DNA of 64,000 nt. It comes from Castellaniella sp047971665. Its GTDB lineage: Bacteria > Pseudomonadota > Gammaproteobacteria > Burkholderiales > Burkholderiaceae_B. A program made the translations under genes and the position numbers. Positions 43,409-51,818 of this stretch are shown one piece after another. Location: contig NZ_JBKEAA010000014.1 in assembly GCF_047971665.1 (NCBI RefSeq), positions 62,001-126,000 on the forward strand. The letters run 5' to 3'. The notes beneath the pieces are model-generated. The model did not search any database, was not told where the DNA came from, and saw only the letters and a list, made by a program, of their open reading frames with translations. Every line of letters starts with the position of its first letter. Within the stretch, counting starts at the first letter, position 1.

Positions 43409-44365
43409 ATGCGCGCACCCTGGGATATCGGTATCCAACCCTCCGAAATCACGCCCGAGTCCGTCTGGCAGGCGCGACGTTGCTGGTTGCAGCAGGCGGC
43501 ATGGGGGACGCTGGCGCTGAGTACGGCGGGTCTGGCCCGGGCTGAAAATGCGCCTGAATGGCCTCCTCTGCCAGCCCCGCGCGGCCCCCGCTGGTCGGTC
43601 GACGAACCGCTCAATACCTGGCAGGAAATCACCACCTACAATAATTTTTACGAGTTCGGTACCGGCAAGAGCGACCCGGCTGAATATGCAGGGCGGATGC
43701 GGCTGACACCCTGGACCGTGCGGATCGACGGCGCCGTGCGCAAGCCCCTGACGCTGGATGTGGACGCGCTGCGCCGCCTGGCGCCCTTGGAGGAACGTGT
43801 CTACCGGCTGCGCTGTGTCGAGGCCTGGTCAATGGTGGTGCCCTGGACCGGGTATTCGCTGTCCAGTCTGCTGCGCCAGGTCGAACCGACCGAGGAGGCC
43901 CGCTATGTCGTGTTCACCACGGCCGTGCAGCTCGACATCATGCCTGGCGTGGCCGATCGCATCCTGGACTGGCCCTATGTCGAGGGCCTGCGCATGGACG
44001 AGGCCATGCATCCGCTGACGCTGCTGACCTTCGGAGTCTATGGTCGCACCCTGCCGCCGCAGAATGGCGCGCCTCTGCGCGTGGTCATCCCCTGGAAATA
44101 CGGTTTCAAGTCAGCCAAGTCCCTGGTCGGCATCCGGCTGCAGTCGGAGCCGCCGGTGACCAGCTGGATGCGCGCCGCTCCCTCGGAATACGGGTTCTAC
44201 GCCAATGTGAACCCCGCCGTGCCGCATCCCCGCTGGAGCCAGGAAACCGAGCGGCGCATCGGGGCGGGCTTTTTCTCGTCTCGTCTGCCGACCCATCCTT
44301 TCAATGGCTATGCCGAGGCCGTGGCCGGGTTGTACAAGGGCATGGATCTGGCGCGCAATTTCTGA
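43409..44365 (+). CDS. msrP: Protein-methionine-sulfoxide reductase catalytic subunit MsrP (YedY)
   Basis: Periplasmic molybdopterin enzyme that repairs oxidised methionines in envelope proteins, receiving electrons from MsrQ. The 318-residue precursor has an N-terminal twin-arginine region (Arg23-Arg24 in ARRCWLQQAAWGTLAL, ending near ARA) and the molybdenum-ligating Cys136 in YRLRCVEAWSMVVPW, with TTYNNFYEFGTGK and IPWKYGFKSAKS family motifs. The start MRAPWDIGI follows a leader of about 95 nt from the predicted promoter; the frame is open 17 codons upstream. msrQ follows immediately. Confidence 0.94.
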   Translation: MRAPWDIGIQPSEITPESVWQARRCWLQQAAWGTLALSTAGLARAENAPEWPPLPAPRGPRWSVDEPLNTWQEITTYNNFYEFGTGKSDPAEYAGRMRLTPWTVRIDGAVRKPLTLDVDALRRLAPLEERVYRLRCVEAWSMVVPWTGYSLSSLLRQVEPTEEARYVVFTTAVQLDIMPGVADRILDWPYVEGLRMDEAMHPLTLLTFGVYGRTLPPQNGAPLRVVIPWKYGFKSAKSLVGIRLQSEPPVTSWMRAAPSEYGFYANVNPAVPHPRWSQETERRIGAGFFSSRLPTHPFNGYAEAVAGLYKGMDLARNF

Positions 44366-44994
44366 TGAAGGCTCGCAAAGACAGCGGGCGCGTCATGGCG
44401 TCGGGAGGCGAGTGGTTGCTGGGCGCTTGCGTGCATGCCTTTGGCCTGTTCCCTTTCCTGCGCTGGATCGTCCTGGGCGCGATCGGGACGTTGAGCGCCA
44501 ATCCGCAGGAATTCCTCATCCGTTCTTCCGGTCTCTGGGCGCTGGTGCTGCTGTGGGTCACGCTGGCGGTGACCCCGGCGCGCTGGCTGGGCTGGGGCCG
44601 CCTGTTGCGTCATCGGCGCAAGCTGGGTCTGTACGCCTTTTTTTATACCGTGCTGCATGTGCTGGCCTGGGCGGTCTGGGACCGGGGCGCCGTGCTCGCC
44701 TCAATGTGGACGGATCTCTGGCGACGCGATTTCATCGGGATCGGCGCGCTGGCCGTGCTGTGTCTGGCGCCGCTTGCCATCACTTCCACCCAGGGCTGGA
44801 TGCGGCGTCTGGGTCGTGACTGGAAGCGCCTGCACCGGCTGGTCTATCCGGCGGCCATTCTGTCGGCGCTGCATTTCGACTGGATGCGGGCGGGCAAGAA
44901 CGATTTTCAGGAGCCGCGCCTGTATGCCCTGGTCCTGGCCTTGCTGCTGGCGATACGCCTGCCGGGGTGGTGGCGGAACTGGCGCCGATCCTAG
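44365..44994 (+). CDS. msrQ: Haem-binding membrane subunit MsrQ (YedZ)
   Basis: A 209-residue inner-membrane b-type haemoprotein that passes electrons from the quinone pool or flavin reductase to MsrP. Six hydrophobic segments are visible. Candidate haem ligands include His in CVHAFGLFP, the RRKLGLYAFFYTVLHVL His and the RLHRLVYPAAILSALHF histidines, all typical of the family. The ATG shares its A with the msrP stop (TGATG), so the pair is translationally coupled. Confidence 0.94.
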   Translation: MKARKDSGRVMASGGEWLLGACVHAFGLFPFLRWIVLGAIGTLSANPQEFLIRSSGLWALVLLWVTLAVTPARWLGWGRLLRHRRKLGLYAFFYTVLHVLAWAVWDRGAVLASMWTDLWRRDFIGIGALAVLCLAPLAITSTQGWMRRLGRDWKRLHRLVYPAAILSALHFDWMRAGKNDFQEPRLYALVLALLLAIRLPGWWRNWRRS

Positions 44995-45035
44995 GCCGGG
45001 CGTGACGAGCCAGGTCTGCGCCTGAGGGGGCTGAG

Positions 45036-45085
45036 CCATGCATGAGGCGCCGGGTCTGCGCATGCGGCGCCTGAATCGTGCATGG
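45036..45085. terminator. Nested inverted repeat between convergent msrQ and methyltransferase genes
   Basis: Inner arms AGGCGCC (45045-45051) and GGCGCCT (45066-45072) and outer arms CCATGCA (45036-45042) and TGCATGG (45079-45085) are all perfect complements, so the 50-bp element can form a two-part hairpin on either strand. It fills the 102-bp gap between converging genes. No T-run is present. Confidence 0.45.
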
Positions 45086-45096
45086 GGGCGGGGAGA

Positions 45097-45804
45097 TCAG
45101 CTGGCCAGGTAGAGGAACAGCGTGGGTTTGCGGTCGAAATCCGGAGGGCCGGCCTTGCGCCATTGGGCGATGGTGCGTGTGGCAATGGTCTCGTCGTCGC
45201 AGGTCAATGCGCTGGCGATGCACAGCCGGGTCGTGTCGCGCAGGGTGCGCAGCAGGGCCTCGAACAATGCCACGTTGCGGTATGGGGTTTCGATCAGGAT
45301 CTGGGTCTGCTGCTGCTTGTGCGAGAGGGATTCCCAGGCGCGCAGCTGGGCGTCGCGTTCGTGTGCCTTGACCGGCGCGTAGCCATGGAAGGCAAAGCGC
45401 TGGCCTTGCAGGCCGCTGGCCATCAGGCCCAGCATGATGGACGAGGGGCCCGTCCAGGGGATGACCCGGAGATGGGCCGCGTGCGCCTGCGCCACGACCA
45501 GGGCGCCGGGGTCCGCGACGGCCGGGCAGCCAGCCTCGGAGACCAGACCGATATCCTGGCCGGAGGGCACGGCTGCCAGCCAGGCGCGGATTTCGCCTGC
45601 CTGCGTGTCCGCTTTCAGGGTGTGGATGGTGATCTCCTGGAGCGGCACGGCGGTTTCGATCAGTTTCAGGAAAGCGCGTGCCGATTTTGCGTTCTCGGCG
45701 ATGAAATAACGCAGCGTGGCCGTCAGTTCGCTGGCGGCCAGGGGCAGCCAGCGGGCCGGATCCGATTGGCCCAGGCCGACAGGGATCAGATGCAGGGTGG
45801 TCAT
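45097..45804 (-). CDS. SAM-dependent methyltransferase of the tetrapyrrole-methylase/RsmI fold
   Basis: A 235-residue protein with the tetrapyrrole-methylase fold: LHLIPVGLG at the N-terminus, the GLVSEAGCPAVADPG and IPWTGPSSIMLGLMASGL segments and IETPYRNV. These resemble RsmI (16S rRNA C1402 ribose methyltransferase) but the protein is shorter than RsmI and has diverged motifs, so the target is uncertain. The ATG overlaps the stop of the Maf-family gene by 4 bp. Confidence 0.8.
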   Translation of the reverse strand: MTTLHLIPVGLGQSDPARWLPLAASELTATLRYFIAENAKSARAFLKLIETAVPLQEITIHTLKADTQAGEIRAWLAAVPSGQDIGLVSEAGCPAVADPGALVVAQAHAAHLRVIPWTGPSSIMLGLMASGLQGQRFAFHGYAPVKAHERDAQLRAWESLSHKQQQTQILIETPYRNVALFEALLRTLRDTTRLCIASALTCDDETIATRTIAQWRKAGPPDFDRKPTLFLYLAS

Positions 45805-46394
45805 GGTTCGATCTCGGGGTGGGTGGCCAGCGGCTCCAGGCCGAAGATCCGCAGCATGCGGCACAGGGCGATCAGGGGCAAGCCGATCAGCGCGCTGGGG
45901 TCATCGCTGCGCATCCGTTCCATCAGGGCGATGCCCAGCTGTTCAGCCTTGGCGCTGCCCGCGGTGTCGAACGGCTGCTCGACCCGCAGGTAGTGTTCGA
46001 TCCGGGCATCGTCCAGGACCAGGAATCGGCATTCCGTCGATACCTGCTCCAGCAGATGCCGATGCCCGTCGGTCACGCACAGGGCCGTGTGGAACAGGAC
46101 ATCGTGGCCGCCGAATTGGCGCAACTGCGCATGGGCGGCCTCGAAGGTCCCCGGCTTGCCGACGGGTCGGCCCTGGAACACGGCGACCTGATCGGAGCCG
46201 ATCACCAGAGCGCCTGGATGGCGCGCGGCGATCACGGCGGCTTTTTCCTGCGCCAGGCGCAGGGACAGGTCGAGCGGCGATTCGCCCGGGCGCGGACTTT
46301 CGTCGATGTCCGGAGATTGGACGGAAAAGGGCAGTTTCAGCCGTTGCAGCAGAGCACGGCGGTAGGGTGAGCTGGAGGCCAGTATGAGCGGCAT
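45801..46394 (-). CDS. yceF: Maf-family nucleotide pyrophosphatase (YceF type)
   Basis: A 197-residue house-cleaning pyrophosphatase; the YceF subgroup prefers 7-methyl-GTP. It has the N-terminal ILASSSPYRRALL nucleotide-binding motif, IDESPRPGE, the catalytic Asp in IGSDQVAVF and GKPGTFEAA. It is divergent from yceD, and yceF-yceD-rpmF-plsX is a conserved neighbourhood in Proteobacteria, which supports the subgroup assignment. Confidence 0.93.
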   Translation of the reverse strand: MPLILASSSPYRRALLQRLKLPFSVQSPDIDESPRPGESPLDLSLRLAQEKAAVIAARHPGALVIGSDQVAVFQGRPVGKPGTFEAAHAQLRQFGGHDVLFHTALCVTDGHRHLLEQVSTECRFLVLDDARIEHYLRVEQPFDTAGSAKAEQLGIALMERMRSDDPSALIGLPLIALCRMLRIFGLEPLATHPEIEP

Positions 46395-46572
46395 GGGAGA
46401 AATCCTGGTGAGCGTCCGCCAGTGTACCGTGCGGGCTGTCCGTGTTCCGCTGTCCGCCCTTCGTCGAGGCTACCCGCAGTACTTCGTCGAGGCCACCCGC
46501 AGTATCCAGCCGGATCTGCCGATTGCGCACAGGCCGGCCCTGCCTTCGTTGCGCCATGCAAGGGAGTGCACA

Positions 46573-46602
46573 TTGACCTTGAACCTTCAAATCAAGTATC
46601 AT
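46573..46602 (+). promoter_or_regulatory. Sigma-70 promoter of the yceD-rpmF-plsX-fab cluster
   Basis: TTGACC (46573-46578), an 18-bp spacer and TATCAT (46597-46602). Transcription would start near 46609, about 20 nt before the yceD ATG. Confidence 0.6.
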
Positions 46603-46629
46603 CCAAGGTTTTTCCGAGCAACAAATTTC

Positions 46630-47130
46630 ATGGTCATCGATGCGATCGGGTTCGCGCGCGCTGGGCAGGCCCTGGATGGCGTGGCGCGGACGGATCACTT
46701 CGCGCGCCTGTGCGAGGCTCTGCCCGAGTCTCAGGACGGCGAAATCCGCTGGCGCGTGCAGGGTCGGGCGGATGCACCGACCGGGCGTGCCTGGCTGGAT
46801 GTCGATGCCCAGGGGCCGGTGCGGGTCATCTGCCAGCGCTGCCTGGAACCCTTCAGCCTGCCGCTGCGAGTGTCCAGCACGTTGGGCCTGGTCGAAACCC
46901 AGGCGCAACTGGATGCGCTGGATGCGCTCGAAGCCGAAGGCCAAGGGCCCGAGATCGAACACCTCGTTGCCGAGCAGCGTTTCGATGTCGAGGGCCTGGT
47001 CGAGGACGAGTTGATCCTGGTGCTGCCCTATGCGCCCCGTCACGACGTCTGTCCGGGGGGCGGGGATGAACCGGAATCGCCCCGGCGGCCTTCGCCGTTC
47101 GCAGTGCTGGAACGGTTCGGAAAAGATTGA
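46630..47130 (+). CDS. yceD: YceD-family protein (DUF177)
   Basis: A 166-residue member of the YceD family, associated with 23S rRNA maturation and always found before rpmF. The conserved VICQRCLEPFSLPL Cys pair and the acidic VEDELILVLPYAPRH region are present, with a Cys near the C-terminus. The ATG at 46630 fits the promoter position; the ribosome-binding site is weak. Its stop codon falls inside the palindrome at 47127-47142. Confidence 0.92.
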   Translation: MVIDAIGFARAGQALDGVARTDHFARLCEALPESQDGEIRWRVQGRADAPTGRAWLDVDAQGPVRVICQRCLEPFSLPLRVSSTLGLVETQAQLDALDALEAEGQGPEIEHLVAEQRFDVEGLVEDELILVLPYAPRHDVCPGGGDEPESPRRPSPFAVLERFGKD

Positions 47131-47142
47131 ATTTTCATTCAA
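47127..47142. promoter_or_regulatory. Perfect palindrome TTGAAT-N4-ATTCAA before rpmF
   Basis: TTGAAT (47127-47132), TTTC and ATTCAA (47137-47142) form a 16-bp palindrome spanning the yceD stop and ending 21 bp before the TAAAAT -10 element of rpmF. The position would suit a repressor or activator of the rpmF-plsX-fab genes. No binding protein is known to me for this exact sequence. Confidence 0.35.
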
Positions 47143-47163
47143 CACACGGGCTCGCGCTTACCT

Positions 47164-47169
47164 TAAAAT
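47164..47169 (+). promoter_or_regulatory. -10-like TAAAAT before rpmF
   Basis: TAAAAT in CCTTAAAATGAGC, 26 bp before the rpmF start codon. A TTCAAC at 47138-47143 is spaced 20 bp away, longer than ideal. It could give extra transcription of rpmF and downstream genes. Confidence 0.4.
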
Positions 47170-47195
47170 GAGCGGCCCCGATTACAGGAGTCATC

Positions 47196-47378
47196 ATGGC
47201 TGTCCAGCAAAACAAAAAGAGTCCGTCCAAGCGCGGCATGCATCGTTCGCACGATTTCCTCACGGCGCCCGCCACGGCCATCGAGCCTGCCACGGGTGAA
47301 TTGCACCTGCGTCACCACATCAGCCCGAACGGCACGTATCGTGGCCGCAAGGTCCTGAAGACAAAGAACGACGAATAA
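47196..47378 (+). CDS. rpmF: 50S ribosomal protein L32
   Basis: A 60-residue basic ribosomal protein beginning MAVQQNKKSPSKRGMHRSHD, the invariant L32 N-terminus. The zinc-binding cysteines found in some L32 proteins are absent, as in most Proteobacteria. CAGGAG with good spacing precedes the ATG. It lies 65 bp after yceD and 31 bp before plsX. Confidence 0.98.
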   Translation: MAVQQNKKSPSKRGMHRSHDFLTAPATAIEPATGELHLRHHISPNGTYRGRKVLKTKNDE

Positions 47379-47409
47379 GTCATCCGCGCTTCGGTTTCTC
47401 CACGCGCCG

Positions 47410-48438
47410 ATGTCCCATTCCAATCCGACCATCGCCATCGACTGTATGGGCGGTGACCATGGCCTGCCGGTCACCGTACCGGCGGCGATGGCGTTCGCCC
47501 AGGCGCATCCGGACACCCGGTGCCTGCTGGTTGGCGACGAGGCGATGATCCGTCAGGCCCTGCAGCAGAACGCGGCTTCCGCCGGTCAGTTCGAGATCCT
47601 GCATGCCTCCGAGGTCGTCACCATGCACGACTCGGTCGAGGTCGCACTGCGTCGCAAGAAAGACTCCTCGATGCGGGTGGCCGCCCAGGCCGTGAAGGAC
47701 GGCCGCGCCGATGCCGCCGTGTCGGCTGGCAATACCGGCGCCTGGATGGCGATCTCGCGCTACGTGCTCAAGACCCTGGACGGCATCGACCGTCCGGCCA
47801 TCGCCACGGCGCTGCCCAATCAGAAGGGCGGCGCCACCACGGTGCTGGACCTGGGCGCCAATGTGGACTGTACGGCCGAGCATCTGTTGCAGTTTGGCCT
47901 CATGGGCGCCGCGCTGGTGTCCGCTCTGGATCACCGCGTCCAGCCGTCCGTCGGCCTGTTGAACATCGGCGAAGAGGTCATCAAGGGCAACGAGGTCGTC
48001 AAGCAGGCGGCCGATCTGCTGCGCGACAGCGGCCTGAACTTCTATGGCAATGTCGAGGGCGACGATATCTTCAAGGGCACGGTGGACGTGGTCGTCTGTG
48101 ACGGCTTTGTCGGCAACGTGGTCCTGAAATCCATCGAAGGTCTGGCGCGCATGATCAGCGCCATGATGCGCGAGGAATTCCGCCGCAACGCCCTCACCAT
48201 GGCGGCTGGCCTGGTGGCCACGCCCGTCCTGCATCGTTTCCGCGATCGGGTGGACAATCGCCGCTACAATGGGGCGGCCTTGCTGGGCTTGCGCGGCATC
48301 GTGATCAAAAGCCATGGCTCCGCCGACGCCTACGCCTATGGCCAGGCATTGCAGCGGGCCCGTGAAGCCGTGCTCAACAGTCTCCTCGAGGGGACCATCC
48401 AGCGGCTTGACGCGCTGCGCAACCGGCCGTCGGCCTAG
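47410..48438 (+). CDS. plsX: Phosphate acyltransferase PlsX
   Basis: Converts acyl-ACP to acyl-phosphate, the donor for glycerol-3-phosphate acylation in phospholipid synthesis; a peripheral membrane enzyme. The 342-residue protein has the N-terminal IAIDCMGGDHG, SAGNTGA, LDLGANVDC and GFVGNVVLKSIEG motifs. It begins the lipid cluster plsX-fabH-fabD-fabG-acpP-fabF, all on the plus strand. Confidence 0.96.
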   Translation: MSHSNPTIAIDCMGGDHGLPVTVPAAMAFAQAHPDTRCLLVGDEAMIRQALQQNAASAGQFEILHASEVVTMHDSVEVALRRKKDSSMRVAAQAVKDGRADAAVSAGNTGAWMAISRYVLKTLDGIDRPAIATALPNQKGGATTVLDLGANVDCTAEHLLQFGLMGAALVSALDHRVQPSVGLLNIGEEVIKGNEVVKQAADLLRDSGLNFYGNVEGDDIFKGTVDVVVCDGFVGNVVLKSIEGLARMISAMMREEFRRNALTMAAGLVATPVLHRFRDRVDNRRYNGAALLGLRGIVIKSHGSADAYAYGQALQRAREAVLNSLLEGTIQRLDALRNRPSA

Positions 48439-48461
48439 TCCTTCTTTTTTCCGGAATCGAT

Positions 48462-49436
48462 ATGCCTTACGCCAGGATCACAGGAACGGGCGGCTATCTG
48501 CCCCCCCGCGTTGTCAGCAACGATGATCTGGCCGCCGATCTGGCCACCCGCGGCATCGAAACCTCCGATGCGTGGATCACGGAACGTACCGGAATCCGCC
48601 AGCGTCATCTCGCCGATCCCGGCACCAAGACCAGCACGCTGGCGACGGCCGCCGCGCGTCTGGCGCTGGAGGACGCCGGCGTGACGGCCGAGCAGATCGA
48701 TCTGATCATCGTGGCTACCTCCACGCCCGATTTCATCTTTCCCAGCACCGCCTGCCTGGTGCAGGCCAACCTGGGCGCAGGCGGCGGGGCCGCCTTTGAC
48801 GTCCAGGCCGTCTGCAGCGGCTTCGTCTACGCGCTGGCGACTGCGGACGCCTTCGTGCGGGCCGGGCGCGCGCGCCATGCCCTGATCATCGGCGCCGAGG
48901 TCTTTTCGGGCATCCTCGACTGGAACGACCGCCGCACCTGCGTGCTGTTCGGCGACGGCGCCGGCGCCGTGGTCCTCAGTGCCTCTGATGAACCCGGCAT
49001 TCTGGCCGCCCGGTTGAACGCCGACGGGCGCCAGCAGCACATCCTGTGCGCTGCCGGGAACGTCGCGGGCGGGCAGGTCACGGGCGACCCCTTTCTGCGC
49101 ATGGACGGGCAGGCGGTATTCAAGCTGGCCGTCAAGTCCCTGGCGCGTTCCGCGCACGAGGTCTGCGACGAGGCGGGCATCGATGTGTCCAGGATCGACT
49201 GGATGGTGCCGCATCAGGCCAACATCCGGATTTTGAATTTCATCGGTCGCAAGCTCCATCTCCCTGATGACAAGCTCATCGTCACGCTCGATCGTCATGC
49301 CAATACCTCGGCAGCCAGCGTGCCGCTGGCGCTGGACGTCGCCTGTCGCGACGGCCGTATCCGCGAGGGACAGACGGTGCTGTTGCAGGGAGTGGGCGGT
49401 GGCTTCACCTGGGGCTCCGTCCTCGTGAAAATCTGA
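48462..49436 (+). CDS. fabH: Beta-ketoacyl-ACP synthase III (FabH)
   Basis: Condenses acetyl-CoA with malonyl-ACP to start each fatty-acid chain. The 324-residue thiolase-fold protein has the Cys118-His251-Asn281 triad (VQAVCSG, PHQANIRI, HANTSAAS). Length is standard. It is 23 bp downstream of plsX and 10 bp upstream of fabD. Confidence 0.98.
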   Translation: MPYARITGTGGYLPPRVVSNDDLAADLATRGIETSDAWITERTGIRQRHLADPGTKTSTLATAAARLALEDAGVTAEQIDLIIVATSTPDFIFPSTACLVQANLGAGGGAAFDVQAVCSGFVYALATADAFVRAGRARHALIIGAEVFSGILDWNDRRTCVLFGDGAGAVVLSASDEPGILAARLNADGRQQHILCAAGNVAGGQVTGDPFLRMDGQAVFKLAVKSLARSAHEVCDEAGIDVSRIDWMVPHQANIRILNFIGRKLHLPDDKLIVTLDRHANTSAASVPLALDVACRDGRIREGQTVLLQGVGGGFTWGSVLVKI

Positions 49437-49446
49437 AGACAACATC

Positions 49447-50379
49447 ATGAAGATTGCATTCGTATTTCCTGGTCAGGGCTCACAGACTGTCGGCATGATG
49501 GACGCCTGGGCGGATGACGCCGGTGTCCAGGCCACGCTGCGGGCCGGTGACGAGGCTCTGGGTGAACAGCTTTCGGGTCTGATCGCCCAGGGGCCCGCCG
49601 AAACCCTCAACCTGACGACCCACACCCAGCCCGCTATGTTGCTGTGCTCCGTGGCCATGTACCGTGCCTGGCAGCAGGCGGGCGGTGCAGCGCCAGTGCT
49701 GGTGGCGGGTCACAGCCTGGGCGAGTATTCCGCCCTGGTGGCGGCCGGTGCGCTGGATCTGGCCGATGCGGTACGCACCGTGCGCGTGCGGGCCGAGGCC
49801 ATGCAATCGGCCGTGCCGGTGGGCGAGGGCGGCATGGCCGCCATCCTGGGGCTGGATGACGATACCGTGCGCCAGGTGTGCGCCCGCGTCGCCGAGGGCC
49901 GGGTCGTCGAGGCCGTCAACTACAATGCGCCGTCTCAGGTCGTGATCGCCGGACACACGGCGGCCGTCGAGCGGGCCTGCGAGCAGGCCCGGGCCGCCGG
50001 CGCAAAGCGCGCCGTCTCCCTGCCGGTGTCGGCGCCTTTCCATTCGAGCCTGCTGGAGCCGGCGGCTGCCGTGCTCGCGAAGACCCTGGCGGGCGTGACC
50101 CTGAATGCGCCGGCCATCCCCCTGATCAATAATGTCGATGTGGCCCGTCCCGTCGAGCCGGACGCCATCCGCGATGCGCTGGTGCGCCAGGCCTGGCATC
50201 CGGTTCGCTGGGTGGAAATCATCCAGGCCATGAAACAGGACGGCGTCACGCACATCGTCGAATGCGGGCCGGGCAAGGTGCTCTCGGGCCTGGTCAAGCG
50301 GATCGATCGCGAAATCAACACGTACAACATCACTGATCCGGCGTCCCTGCAACAGACGCTGGAAGCTCTCGGAGGCTGA
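49447..50379 (+). CDS. fabD: Malonyl-CoA:ACP transacylase
   Basis: Loads malonyl groups on ACP. The 310-residue protein has the GQGSQ loop near residue 9, nucleophile Ser90 in GHSLGEYSAL, Arg in RVRAEAM and catalytic His199 in SAPFHSSLL. fabG starts one base after its stop. Confidence 0.98.
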   Translation: MKIAFVFPGQGSQTVGMMDAWADDAGVQATLRAGDEALGEQLSGLIAQGPAETLNLTTHTQPAMLLCSVAMYRAWQQAGGAAPVLVAGHSLGEYSALVAAGALDLADAVRTVRVRAEAMQSAVPVGEGGMAAILGLDDDTVRQVCARVAEGRVVEAVNYNAPSQVVIAGHTAAVERACEQARAAGAKRAVSLPVSAPFHSSLLEPAAAVLAKTLAGVTLNAPAIPLINNVDVARPVEPDAIRDALVRQAWHPVRWVEIIQAMKQDGVTHIVECGPGKVLSGLVKRIDREINTYNITDPASLQQTLEALGG

Positions 50380-50380
50380 C

Positions 50381-51121
50381 ATGACGGAACATGAACTGTC
50401 GGGCAAGATCGCGCTCGTGACCGGCGCATCGCGCGGCATCGGCCGTGCCATCGCGCTGGAGCTGGCGGCCCGGGGCGTCACGGTCGTGGGGACGGCGACG
50501 TCCGAGACCGGCGCCCAGGCCATCACCGAGGCGCTGGCGTCGCATGGCGGGCGCGGCGCGGTCCTCGAGGTCAATGATACGGCGTCCTGCGATGCCCTGC
50601 TGGCCGAGCTGGCCGGCCAGGGCGGGCCCCATATCCTGGTCAACAATGCCGGAATCACCCGCGACGGGCTCATCCTGCGCATGAAGGATGAGGACTGGGC
50701 GGCTGTGCTCAACACCAATCTGTCGGCGGTATTTCGCCTGTCGCGCGGCGTGGCCAAGACCATGATGAAGGCCCGTTGGGGCCGCATCATCAACATCACG
50801 TCCGTGGTGGGCTACGGCGGCAATGCGGGTCAGGCGAACTATGCGGCCGCCAAGGCCGGCGTCGCCGGTCTGTCGCGCGCGCTGGCCATCGAACTGGGCA
50901 GTCGGGGTATCACGGTCAATTGCGTGGCGCCCGGTTTCATCGACACCGACATGACCCGTGCGCTGAGCGAGGCCCAGGCTGCCGCCATTCTGGGGCAGAT
51001 TCCCCTGGGCCGGCTGGGATCGGCCGCGGAAATCGCCCATGCGGTTGCCTATCTGGCCGATCCCCGCGCGGGTTACGTAACAGGGACGACGCTGCACGTC
51101 AATGGTGGTATGTACATGTAG
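50381..51121 (+). CDS. fabG: 3-oxoacyl-ACP reductase FabG
   Basis: NADPH-dependent ketoreductase of the elongation cycle. The 246-residue short-chain dehydrogenase has the cofactor loop GASRGIG (residues 16-22), NNAG, and the Ser141-Tyr154-Lys158 catalytic residues (YAAAK). GGAGGCTGAC before the ATG is a good ribosome-binding site. Confidence 0.98.
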   Translation: MTEHELSGKIALVTGASRGIGRAIALELAARGVTVVGTATSETGAQAITEALASHGGRGAVLEVNDTASCDALLAELAGQGGPHILVNNAGITRDGLILRMKDEDWAAVLNTNLSAVFRLSRGVAKTMMKARWGRIINITSVVGYGGNAGQANYAAAKAGVAGLSRALAIELGSRGITVNCVAPGFIDTDMTRALSEAQAAAILGQIPLGRLGSAAEIAHAVAYLADPRAGYVTGTTLHVNGGMYM

Positions 51122-51308
51122 GCATCGGGAACGGAGCTGGCCTGTCTAAGGTAAAATCCGTTCAATCTCAGCAGGCAGTCCCGGGCGTGGCGGTGCTTTC
51201 GCCACGGAAGCCGTCCGACGACCGGAACTGTTTTTTTGACTCAAACCCGCAGCCCCGTTAGTGACATTTGGCTATAATTCGCGGGATTTTTCCTTACTGG
51301 AGATATGC
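51122..51308 (+). promoter_or_regulatory. fabG-acpP interval: two promoter elements and a hairpin
   Basis: A TAAAAT (51152-51157) lies 30 bp after fabG, and a perfect TATAAT (51273-51278) lies 30 bp before the acpP start; neither has a clear -35. Between them CGTGGCG (51186-51192) and CGCCACG (51200-51206) form a 7-bp stem, and a T-run at 51231-51237 follows only after 24 bases. Together they suggest independent, strong transcription of acpP. Confidence 0.5.
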
Positions 51309-51548
51309 ATGGAAAGCATCGAACAGCGCGTCAAGAAGATCGTCGCTGAGCAACTCGGCGTCAACGAGGCCGAGATCAAGAACGAATCTTCCTTCCTTGA
51401 CGACCTCGGTGCCGATTCGCTCGATATGGTCGAGCTCGTGATGGCCCTCGAGGACGAATTCGAAACCGAAATCCCCGACGAGGAAGCCGAGAAGATCACG
51501 ACGGTCCAGCAAGCGGTCGACTACATCACCTCACACAGCAAGCAGTAA
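51309..51548 (+). CDS. acpP: Acyl carrier protein
   Basis: The 79-residue acidic carrier of fatty-acid intermediates. Ser37 in LGADSLDMVELV is the 4'-phosphopantetheine attachment site. CTGGAG precedes the ATG; another ATG four bases upstream is out of frame. The sequence is nearly invariant in Proteobacteria. It has its own TATAAT promoter element and is separated from fabF by 270 bp with hairpins. Confidence 0.99.
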   Translation: MESIEQRVKKIVAEQLGVNEAEIKNESSFLDDLGADSLDMVELVMALEDEFETEIPDEEAEKITTVQQAVDYITSHSKQ

Positions 51549-51644
51549 TCATCACCTCCCTGTTGCGGCTTGCCGCGCCAGGGTTCGACGGCCTGTCGCA
51601 CCGAGCCGGACAGGCTGCCGGGGCGGTTCGCGGCGGGCGCCATT

Positions 51645-51665
51645 GGCGGGCTGAAACAGCCCGCC
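51645..51665 (+). terminator. Hairpin in the acpP-fabF interval
   Basis: GGCGGGCTG (51645-51653) and CAGCCCGCC (51657-51665) form a perfect 9-bp stem closed by AAA. The next T-run (51689-51694) is about 24 bases on. A second possible terminator follows: GGGGC (51700-51704) with GCCCC (51722-51726) and TTTTT (51727-51731). The rest of 51549-51818 holds no gene I can support. The elements probably reduce read-through so acpP exceeds fabF. Confidence 0.45.
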
Positions 51666-51818
51666 GCCTCTGGCCCGTTGCGGACCGCCTTTTTCATCCG
51701 GGGCATGCTCCGGGATGACAGGCCCCTTTTTCCGGGTGACGAGCAAGCGCAGTCCGCGCCGTGCGCCGATTCTTTTTTGGTTTTAGTTATTCCAGTTTCA
51801 GTCTCAGGAGCCGTGTCA

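Noticed and set aside
51570..51818. N-terminal extension of fabF by 83 codons
   Set aside because: Lies in a hairpin-rich spacer, no similarity to KAS II; the GTG at 51819 has AGGAG at 8 nt.
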